This document shows positions 51,987-59,131 of a DNA stretch of 64,000 bases, in pieces. Position 1 is the stretch's first letter. Each line of letters begins with the position of its first letter. The notes under the pieces are model-generated. The model saw only the letters and a list, made by a program, of their open reading frames with translations. It made no database searches and had not been told where the DNA came from. The position numbers were made by a program, and so were the translations under genes. The stretch comes from Fervidobacterium thailandense (lineage in GTDB: Bacteria; Thermotogota; Thermotogae; Thermotogales; Fervidobacteriaceae): assembly GCF_001719065.1 (NCBI RefSeq), contig NZ_LWAF01000006.1:1-64000 (forward strand), given 5' to 3'.

Positions 51987-54584
51987 ATGTATAAGTTCCT
52001 TTCCATGATCACTGTAGTGGTGGCTTCAATAGCTATAAACTACTCCCTCGAGAGAAAAGTTTACAAATCGTCGAGGAACCTTGCTGTGTTGACTTGGCTG
52101 AGCTTCGCTCTTGCTTGGTTTGAGTACATGAAATTCGAGTTTCCAAATCAGGTTGAACAATTTGAAAAGTTGCAGGATATAATTCTCCTTTACATACCTT
52201 CGTTTGTCTACACAGCGTTCCGAGATTTTACAATAAAAGATAAGCTGAAGAAGCAGTTTGCGTTTTTAATGCACGTCATACCGGGCTTCTACGCTATTTT
52301 AGCATTGACTAACGACTTTCACAACATCTTTTGGAATGGCACAATCTTTTCGAACATCTACAACAGCTACCGTCCCAAGCCCACCGCGTTTGTCAATAGC
52401 TATTACTTCTACTTGCTCTACCTTACGTTACTTATCGTTATGGATATAAAAATTGAGCTGAAGCGCACAACATCCCGCTTTCTAAGGCGAGTTATGATCA
52501 TTTACTTAGCGATTTGGATCCTTGGACTTCTGTTTTTCAAGTTTGACTACAACTATCCGTTGGTTATTCTGGCGCTAAGTTTTCTTGCTTTAACATCTCA
52601 ACTGACTTTCATCAGATACACTTGGAAAGCTCTAATGCTCTCATCCAGATCTGAGTTTTTTGAAAGATCCGACGATGGGTATATACTCTTCGATAAAGAG
52701 GGTCGGATCGTTGATTGTAACTCTGCGGCGCTGATGCTGTTAAATATGAGGAGAGAAGACGTTTTATGGAAGAATTCGGACAAGATCAATGAGCTGGTAC
52801 AAGCTACAAGCGATATTTTAAAGGTCGATGACAAGTTTCTCCTCAAGAGGATCGAAGAGATGGATGATAAAAAAGTCTTGGTATTACGCGACGTGACGGA
52901 ACAGGTTGTGGCCTCGAAAGGTAAAGATTATTATTCGAGTCTACTTCAGGGACTTTTCGAGAACGTATCTCAAGCTGTTCTAATCCTGGATGAAAACGGT
53001 ACGATTGTCGACTGCAATAAACAATTCGAATCGATGTTCGACTACAAGAGGGAAGAGCTGGTTGGAAGAAAGCCGGAAGATTTTATCGTTCCGGAAGAAC
53101 TTAAGTCCGAGCCTCAGAAAATTAGAGAAATGGCTCTCAAGCAAGGTGTGGTACGAATTCGAACCGTTAGAAAAAGGAGAACTGGTGAGCTTGTTGATGT
53201 TGAGATCTCGGTGGTCCGTGTAAGAACATCGGAAGGGGATATTCTCTATTCCATCTACTCCGACGTTTCACTCGAGCGTGAGTTCCTGCGCACATCTTCG
53301 AGCATCCTGCAACGGGACCCTCTCACGGGGCTGTACAACCGTGAGTACTTCGTAAAAAGACTGGTGCGTGTGCTTGAAGAAGAAAGAGACGATTACATCT
53401 ACAATGCCGTTATCTTCATCGACATAAATAACTTCAGCCACATAAACGTGAGCAAGGGACATTCCTTTGCCGATGAACTACTCAGGAAAGTTGCGGAACG
53501 TTTTTCGGAGGTAATACGGAGCACGGATACCGTCTCACGGGCGGTTTCGGACGAGTTCTGGATCCTGATCGAAAAATTTGCCAGGACTCAGGTCGAGGCT
53601 AACGAGCGGATAAGAGGAATCGTCAGAAAACTGATCGAACGTTTAGAGGAAGCCTATTTTGTACAAGGCGAAGTTGTCAACTTGGAGTTTACGTTCGGCG
53701 TGTACATCTTTGAAAGTGACAGGTACGATGAGGTACTCCGCAAGGCATCGATAGCCTTAAAAGAAGCCAAAGAACGGGGAGAGAAGTACGCGATCTACTC
53801 TCCTAAACTTGATGAGAAGTTCGCCCATATATTCGAAAAAGAGAAACTCTTCAAAACGGCGTTTTACAGTGGTGGTTTAAAGGTCTTCTTCCAGCCAATA
53901 TGTACATCGAAGGAAAAACCCGTTGGGGCGGAGGCTTTACTGAGAGTTGTCGACGATAAAGGAAATGTGCACCCTCCTCTCGAGTTCATCCCGATTATCG
54001 AAAGTAATGGAATGATTCACATGGTAGGCGAGGAGGTACTAAGGCAATCCTGCGAGGCGCTTAAGAGTTTAAACGGGAAACTTAAGTTTGTGGATATCAA
54101 CGTCAGTCCTGTTCAATTCATGAATCCTAACTTTGCCGATAGGTACGCCGATGTGGTCAAAGAAGCGGGCGTTGATCCATCCAAGATAGTGATCGAGGTG
54201 ACCGAAAATATCATTCTCGGTACAAGTGAGGTTGTTAAAACCAATATCAAGAAACTACTTGATTACGGTTTTCAGCTTTGTATCGACGACTTTGGAACAG
54301 GTTACTCATCACTTCTGTACCTCGTTGAGTACCCGTTAAAAAAGATAAAAGTTGATCGGAGTTTTGTGAAAGGTATTCCGGGTGATAAAAAGGCGGTGAG
54401 GATACTTGAAGCGATAATGAGCTTGTCACGATCGTTGGGAATAGATGCGATTCCGGAAGGAGTCGAGAACGAAAGACAGCTTGAGCTTCTCTCACTGATG
54501 GGTTACAGGCTGTTCCAAGGTTTTTATTTTTCGCCACCTTTGTCCTTTGAAGACTTTACAAAATTCTTGAACAATAGGGAGTGA
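51987..54584 (+). CDS. Membrane PAS-GGDEF-EAL protein, probable c-di-GMP phosphodiesterase
   Basis: An 865-residue signalling protein. About seven N-terminal membrane helices (residues 1-215) resemble the 7TM sensor of histidine kinases. Two PAS domains follow (about 222-305 and 325-430). The GGDEF domain (about 440-600) has AVSDEF (residues 519-524) in place of the cyclase motif, so it is probably inactive and may bind GTP. The EAL domain (about 625-860) is intact: E649 in GAEALLRV, VTENIIL, DDFGTGYSS, IKVDRSF and PEGVE. Net activity predicted: c-di-GMP hydrolysis. GGGGGG lies 10 bases upstream. Confidence 0.9.
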   Translation: MYKFLSMITVVVASIAINYSLERKVYKSSRNLAVLTWLSFALAWFEYMKFEFPNQVEQFEKLQDIILLYIPSFVYTAFRDFTIKDKLKKQFAFLMHVIPGFYAILALTNDFHNIFWNGTIFSNIYNSYRPKPTAFVNSYYFYLLYLTLLIVMDIKIELKRTTSRFLRRVMIIYLAIWILGLLFFKFDYNYPLVILALSFLALTSQLTFIRYTWKALMLSSRSEFFERSDDGYILFDKEGRIVDCNSAALMLLNMRREDVLWKNSDKINELVQATSDILKVDDKFLLKRIEEMDDKKVLVLRDVTEQVVASKGKDYYSSLLQGLFENVSQAVLILDENGTIVDCNKQFESMFDYKREELVGRKPEDFIVPEELKSEPQKIREMALKQGVVRIRTVRKRRTGELVDVEISVVRVRTSEGDILYSIYSDVSLEREFLRTSSSILQRDPLTGLYNREYFVKRLVRVLEEERDDYIYNAVIFIDINNFSHINVSKGHSFADELLRKVAERFSEVIRSTDTVSRAVSDEFWILIEKFARTQVEANERIRGIVRKLIERLEEAYFVQGEVVNLEFTFGVYIFESDRYDEVLRKASIALKEAKERGEKYAIYSPKLDEKFAHIFEKEKLFKTAFYSGGLKVFFQPICTSKEKPVGAEALLRVVDDKGNVHPPLEFIPIIESNGMIHMVGEEVLRQSCEALKSLNGKLKFVDINVSPVQFMNPNFADRYADVVKEAGVDPSKIVIEVTENIILGTSEVVKTNIKKLLDYGFQLCIDDFGTGYSSLLYLVEYPLKKIKVDRSFVKGIPGDKKAVRILEAIMSLSRSLGIDAIPEGVENERQLELLSLMGYRLFQGFYFSPPLSFEDFTKFLNNRE

Positions 54585-54589
54585 TCATC

Positions 54590-55834
54590 TTGATATACAG
54601 ATTCTTCTTGGCTCTTTCTTTGGCTTTCATGGTCTTTGGTTTGTCCGTCTCTGGCTCACGAATTGTTCATGAACTTACCACGATAATTCTTTCACCTGAT
54701 TACCTTCTTACCGACTACATGGCACTCGCAGGAGTGGGTGGCGCTTTTTTCAACTCCGGTTTTTTAATGTTGCTCTTCACTGGTCTTCTCAAGCTGTTGA
54801 AAGTTAACCCATCCGGTGCATCGATCGCGGCCGTCATGACTATAGGGGGCTTTGCACTTTTCGGGAAGAACTTCTTCAACGTTTGGCCCATCGTCGCTGG
54901 GGTGTTTCTCTACACAGCGTTGATAGGCGAGAACATGAGAACGTTCCTTTATGTCGCTTACTTTGGGACAGCGCTGGCTCCCATTTCAACCCATCTAATA
55001 TTGGCCAGTGGATTTAACGTTGTGGGGCTCTTTCTTTCACTGCTCGTTGGATTTCTTCTTCCACCACTTGCAAGTTTTTGTCTCACGCTTCACCGTGGAT
55101 ACAATCTTTACAACGTAGGATTCACGGCAGGTATACTCGGAATGTTCTTGGGAAGCATTTTGAAAGCTTACGACCTTGCTCCGGCGCCAAGGTTTTATTG
55201 GTACGAGGGTCATCAAGTTCTCCTCGCGGTATTTATGTACGCCGTGTTTTACTCTACGTTATTGTACGGTTTAAAACTAAACGGATGGTCTTTCAAGGGT
55301 TACAAAAGTATCTTGAAGCATTCGGGAAAGCTTCTAACGGATTTCGTTCTGCTCGAAAGCGAGGGTGTAACGTTCATCAACGTTGGACTTTTGGGACTTC
55401 TGGGAACTTCCTACGTCCTCCTTTCTGGTTCTGCACTCAACGGTCCAACAATAGGCGGGATTATGACTTTGGCAGGATTCGGTGCTCTCGGTAAACATCC
55501 GAAGAATATTGCACCGGTTGTTCTGGGTGTGATCTTGGGAGCTGCAACGAACGCCCAACCCTTCAACAGCCCAAGTATGACACTTGCGGTACTCTTTGGA
55601 ACTACGCTGGCACCAATCGCGGGTGAATTCGGACACGTGTGGGGGGTTATCGCGGGCTTCTTACACAGTGCACTTGTTATCAACGTTGCGTTCTTGCACC
55701 AAGGTATGAACCTGTACAACAACGGTTTTTCCGGAGGGTTCGTTGCCCTGTTCTTACTCCCACTCATCGAGGCCGTTAGACAGCTAAAAAATAGAATGAT
55801 ATCGAGCAGTAGAGGTGAGGGTAATGGAAACTGA
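54590..55834 (+). CDS. DUF1576 family membrane protein
   Basis: A 414-residue polytopic membrane protein matching DUF1576, with two similar halves each containing NxGF and a GxMxxxGF motif (AAVMTIGGFALFGKN, then GGIMTLAGFGALGKH). The internal duplication suggests an inverted-repeat transporter fold; substrate unknown. TTG 54590 lies 7 bases after GGGAG; the GTG at 54581 overlaps the previous stop but abuts that RBS. The end overlaps the next gene by 11 bases. Confidence 0.82.
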   Translation: MIYRFFLALSLAFMVFGLSVSGSRIVHELTTIILSPDYLLTDYMALAGVGGAFFNSGFLMLLFTGLLKLLKVNPSGASIAAVMTIGGFALFGKNFFNVWPIVAGVFLYTALIGENMRTFLYVAYFGTALAPISTHLILASGFNVVGLFLSLLVGFLLPPLASFCLTLHRGYNLYNVGFTAGILGMFLGSILKAYDLAPAPRFYWYEGHQVLLAVFMYAVFYSTLLYGLKLNGWSFKGYKSILKHSGKLLTDFVLLESEGVTFINVGLLGLLGTSYVLLSGSALNGPTIGGIMTLAGFGALGKHPKNIAPVVLGVILGAATNAQPFNSPSMTLAVLFGTTLAPIAGEFGHVWGVIAGFLHSALVINVAFLHQGMNLYNNGFSGGFVALFLLPLIEAVRQLKNRMISSSRGEGNGN

Positions 55835-56162
55835 AAAACTCGTCGTTATGATGGTCAACGACTTAATTTACTATCTTCTCAAAAACGGTGCTCATTTGGT
55901 GGACACCGAAATTGTGGCTTCGAATCGAGACTTCTACATCCTGATTGAAGCGAACGTTCCCCAAGAACAAAAGGAAACCGTTGAAAAGGATTTGAAAATC
56001 CTTTCGAAAATTAAAGAACACCCAGAACTAAGGTACTATTCCGCACTCTCACAGCAAGTCGGTGGCTTGGAAGGAATCTACACAATCGCTCCATACATCA
56101 AGAAAATCGATTTTGATTTTACCGAAAACGGGTTAAAACTGGAAGTTTTCGTGATTCGTTGA
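55824..56162 (+). CDS. Conserved small protein of unknown function
   Basis: A 112-residue soluble alpha/beta protein I do not recognise. It reads METEKLVVMMVNDLIYYLL, with repeated charged helices (EQKETVEKDLKILSKIKEHP) and a C-terminal strand pair. ATG 55824 has GAGGTGAGGG upstream and lies inside the end of the DUF1576 gene, so it is translationally coupled to it and may regulate it. Confidence 0.68.
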   Translation: METEKLVVMMVNDLIYYLLKNGAHLVDTEIVASNRDFYILIEANVPQEQKETVEKDLKILSKIKEHPELRYYSALSQQVGGLEGIYTIAPYIKKIDFDFTENGLKLEVFVIR

Positions 56163-56218
56163 TTTTGAGACTTTCTGAACATATGGAAAGGTGCGGGAAG
56201 CCATCGGAGGGGAGAGGG

Positions 56219-56815
56219 TTGTTTTATCTCGAACGTCAGAAGCACCCACTGAGACGTGACTTGTTAGTTGATGGAAAGGCGGTACTTTTATTGATCGATG
56301 TCCAAAGTTATTTCTTCAACCCCAATTCACCAGCTTATCTTAGAGGGGTAGAACGTGTTCTTTTAAACATCGTCCGGTTGCTTGAGGTCGTCAAGCGAGC
56401 GAACATCCCCATAATAGCAACGATTCACTCGGGTGGTAGTGATAACATGCGCCGCTGGTGGAACAACACCGTTGATGAACCTTGGACGACGCTTGCGGTG
56501 GATAACAAGTTAGTGGATTATCTTGTGACGAAGAACACATACGACGCTTTTTTCAGCACGAACTTGGATGACTTGCTCAAATCCCTCAAAAGCCAGGTTG
56601 TTCTAATTTCCGGTGTGATGACTCACCTTTGTTGCGAGACAACCGCGAGAAGTGCTTTCGTACGTGGGTACGATGTTGTAATGATAGAAGACTGCTTGTG
56701 GGACAAAGACGAGTGGTACCACTACGCATCCCTCCGAAACCTGGCCCACGGATTCGCGGTTATTTCAAATTTGGGGGAGATCGAAAGATTGATACAAGAG
56801 GTCTCGAGTTTTTGA
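56219..56815 (+). CDS. Isochorismatase/cysteine hydrolase family protein
   Basis: A 198-residue hydrolase of the isochorismatase fold. The catalytic aspartate is in AVLLLIDVQSYFF, the lysine site is probably VVKRANIPIIATIH, and the nucleophile cysteine is in SGVMTHLCCETTARSAFVRG. Family members hydrolyse isochorismate, nicotinamide or carbamoyl compounds; the substrate is not clear. I chose TTG 56219, which lies 8 bases after GGAGG; the frame is open to TTG 56159, overlapping the upstream gene. Confidence 0.82.
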   Translation: MFYLERQKHPLRRDLLVDGKAVLLLIDVQSYFFNPNSPAYLRGVERVLLNIVRLLEVVKRANIPIIATIHSGGSDNMRRWWNNTVDEPWTTLAVDNKLVDYLVTKNTYDAFFSTNLDDLLKSLKSQVVLISGVMTHLCCETTARSAFVRGYDVVMIEDCLWDKDEWYHYASLRNLAHGFAVISNLGEIERLIQEVSSF

Positions 56816-56833
56816 TCGTTTCAAATTTAACTT

Positions 56834-57631
56834 TCAACTTTCAACCTCCCAGGCCTTATGTACAAATTCGTAGTTCCCACCATCCCTCAGAACGAAGTAG
56901 GCACTTCCCGAACCAGTCAACGCTGCGGGGTACTCTTTTCGAAAAGCCTCGATTTCCTGCCTCAACTCTTCGGGAACGATGTATTCGAATACGTTGTAAA
57001 CTCCGAGCTTGATAGCCTGCCAATCTCGGGATTTAAAAGCCTCGTAGAGCTGAGAAGCCTTCAACGGAGCTTTACCGAACAGTTCTGGACGAAGCTTTGC
57101 ATAAGCCTCCTTCGTCGAAATCGAATAGTCCGGTTTGATAACATCAAGTTTGTACCCAAGTAGTGGGTCCACATGGGAGAGCTGCTCACCCCTTCCACCG
57201 ACAATTGCGGTGCCACCGCAAAGAAAGAACGGTACGTCGCTACCTACCAATGGGGCTATTTGTGTTGCTTTTTCCCAGGATATTAGACCGTGGGTTGCAA
57301 GTAATGCAAGGAATCCTCCCGCGTTGCTACTTCCACCGCCAAGCCCAGCTCCCATCGGTATCTTCTTTTCCAACCTCACATAACAGTCCAGTTCGCTTGG
57401 CTTAATCAGGTCCCATACCTTTAAGAGTATGTTCCCATCTATTTTCACATTCGATTCAACAAATATCCGTCCCTGTCCGTGCACAAAGCGCACTTCCAAG
57501 TCGTCGTGGAGCGAAACGTTCTGAAAAAGAGAATCGATCTCATGAAACCCGTCCGGTCTTTTGAAAAGTACGTCGAGGCACAGATTTATTTTTGCGTACG
57601 TTCTAAGTAGGTAGCTACGATTTTTGCCCAT
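56834..57631 (-). CDS. ispE: 4-diphosphocytidyl-2-C-methyl-D-erythritol kinase
   Basis: ATP-dependent kinase of the MEP isoprenoid pathway, 265 residues, GHMP fold. Diagnostic segments are RTYAKINLCLDVL at the N-terminus and the phosphate loop PMGAGLGGGSSNAGG (about residue 92), with ALTGSGSAYF near the C-terminus. It is the last gene of a six-gene minus-strand operon and overlaps the Nudix gene by 46 bases if it starts at 57631; a GGAGG lies 10 bases upstream of that ATG. Confidence 0.92.
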   Translation of the reverse strand: MGKNRSYLLRTYAKINLCLDVLFKRPDGFHEIDSLFQNVSLHDDLEVRFVHGQGRIFVESNVKIDGNILLKVWDLIKPSELDCYVRLEKKIPMGAGLGGGSSNAGGFLALLATHGLISWEKATQIAPLVGSDVPFFLCGGTAIVGGRGEQLSHVDPLLGYKLDVIKPDYSISTKEAYAKLRPELFGKAPLKASQLYEAFKSRDWQAIKLGVYNVFEYIVPEELRQEIEAFRKEYPAALTGSGSAYFVLRDGGNYEFVHKAWEVES

Positions 57632-58164
57632 CCCTCCATCTCCTCCATGTACTGACTGAGTGATTTTGACCTGAACTCCACGAAATTCTCAGGTTCGGCC
57701 AGCCCGTGGTAACGCACCTGTGCGATGTACAATACCCCCAGGTGAACCCGGCTGACTGGGTTCTCAGTTTCGTTTATTAATCCTCTGTACTCCAAACTCA
57801 ACAACTCCACTACTACTTCCTCTTGAAGCTCTCTCTTCAAGCCGTTCATAAAGCACTCGATGGGGTCGGTCCCATCTTGATCGTTCAGATGCCCTCCAAC
57901 TCCGAGGGTTATCAAGTTATGTAGCCGCTTCTCCGTTTGATTGGCCGTTCGCTTAAAGAATATGTACTCGTCTCCTTCCATGAGTACGATATACGGGATG
58001 ATTTGTCTAAACGTCTCATCGTACTCCGCGTCAACTCTGGGGATGAAAAACGCGTTCCTTAGGAGTTTGAAAAACTCACCTTCAGGTACTTCTATTACCC
58101 CTTCTTGTTCATCGATGAGTTTCAAAACATCCTCAGTCTTGACCACGAGTACGTTTTCGTTCAA
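57586..58164 (-). CDS. Nudix-like hydrolase
   Basis: A 192-residue protein with a divergent Nudix box: GVGGHLNDQDGTDPIE and GLKRELQEEVVVE, where the REL-EE core is kept but spacing before it is longer than canonical. A preceding YIVLMEGDEYIFFKR is typical. Substrate unknown; nucleotide sugar or house-cleaning are possible. TTG 58164 has GGAGG 7 bases upstream, while ATG 58170 is only 1 base from it. Confidence 0.75.
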   Translation of the reverse strand: MNENVLVVKTEDVLKLIDEQEGVIEVPEGEFFKLLRNAFFIPRVDAEYDETFRQIIPYIVLMEGDEYIFFKRTANQTEKRLHNLITLGVGGHLNDQDGTDPIECFMNGLKRELQEEVVVELLSLEYRGLINETENPVSRVHLGVLYIAQVRYHGLAEPENFVEFRSKSLSQYMEEMEGWAKIVATYLERTQK

Positions 58165-58190
58165 AAACATTCCTCCCTTTCCACGTAATA

Positions 58191-58490
58191 CTACTCCTTT
58201 GCTTTTGTAGCGCTCAGCTGGATGAAAGCCAAAACCTCCGCTACCGCAAGGTACAGTTTCGATGGTATGGGTTCAAGAAGTTGTAATCGAAAAAGCTCGT
58301 GAGCAAGTTCGGGAGATTTAACCACGGGAACTCCGCTGTTGATAGCCGTCTCGACGATCTTCTTAGCCAGCTCGCACTTCCCTTTTGCAACAACAAAAGG
58401 AACGTAATCCTTTCCAATTTCGTATTTCAACGCGACGGCAATCTTTTGGGTGCAATCATCACGTTCCAGACGTTCCGGCTCAAACATACA
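58191..58490 (-). CDS. FlhB C-terminal domain homolog (FlhX/YlqH-like)
   Basis: A 99-residue protein corresponding to the cytoplasmic C-terminal domain of the flagellar export gate protein FlhB, without its membrane part: KIAVALKYEIGKDYVPFVVA, KGKCELAKKIVETAINSGVP and LFRLQLLEPIPSKLYLAVAE. The autocleavage NPTH motif of FlhB is not seen, which fits the stand-alone homologs. ATG 58490 overlaps the upstream gene by 11 bases; the longer frame to 58616 lies in that gene. Confidence 0.82.
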   Translation of the reverse strand, partial: CMFEPERLERDDCTQKIAVALKYEIGKDYVPFVVAKGKCELAKKIVETAINSGVPVVKSPELAHELFRLQLLEPIPSKLYLAVAEVLAFIQLSATKAKE

Positions 58491-59121
58491 CCCCACCATC
58501 CAGACTTTCAAGTTTGATGTTGACAAGTCCAAAATGTTTTCTGAGATTGTTCTCCAACTCTTCAACGCCTCCTGGTATCTTCTTAAAGTACAGGGTAACG
58601 ATTTCGTCAGTAACAATTCCCTTTATCTTGTTATCTTTCGTGAAAACCTCAAAACTCCCATTCCTCCTGTTGATGAAAACAAAGATACCATCGCGACTCA
58701 GCAATCCGTAGCCGCCAGAAATCATGTTCAAATAGTGCTCGAAACACTCATCGTGACTCACAAGGTAACCACCCATCCATTTCAAGAATTCCGTGTCGAT
58801 ATCTACCCTCTTTGACACCTCTTCCAAAACGAGCGCGATCCTGACGGCGATCTCCTTAGACCATGCGCAAAAGTCCTCTGAAAGCAACTTTGTTAGCTTT
58901 TCTGAGAGTTCCATCAACTTCAGGCTCGGTAAATGGTCAATCGTATCATCCTTCTTGGCTACGATCGTTGCCTTTAAATCCCCGTAGCCGAAATCTTTCA
59001 GCTCGATCTTACTGCCCTCTTTCGGAGGTCTTTTGTCACTCTTCACGATGATTTCCCCGTCGCGCGTTCTCACTTTCATGTACTTGCCATAACTTTCAAG
59101 AACAAGTCCGATAACCTTCAT
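58480..59121 (-). CDS. Protein resembling FliK C-terminal domain (YlqG-like)
   Basis: A 213-residue protein. The first 60 residues are a small beta domain (MKVIGLVLESYGKYMKVRTR), then helices with KWMGGYLVSHDECFEHY, and a C-terminal beta-rich part (GLLSRDGIFVFINRRNGSFE, ELENNLRKHFGLVNIKLESL) in the manner of the FliK/YlqG hook-length-control fold. Pairing with an FlhB-C homolog is as in Bacillus ylqG-ylqH, which supports the call. No enzymatic motif. Confidence 0.6.
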   Translation of the reverse strand: MKVIGLVLESYGKYMKVRTRDGEIIVKSDKRPPKEGSKIELKDFGYGDLKATIVAKKDDTIDHLPSLKLMELSEKLTKLLSEDFCAWSKEIAVRIALVLEEVSKRVDIDTEFLKWMGGYLVSHDECFEHYLNMISGGYGLLSRDGIFVFINRRNGSFEVFTKDNKIKGIVTDEIVTLYFKKIPGGVEELENNLRKHFGLVNIKLESLDGGVYV

Positions 59122-59131
59122 CGTGATTTGG

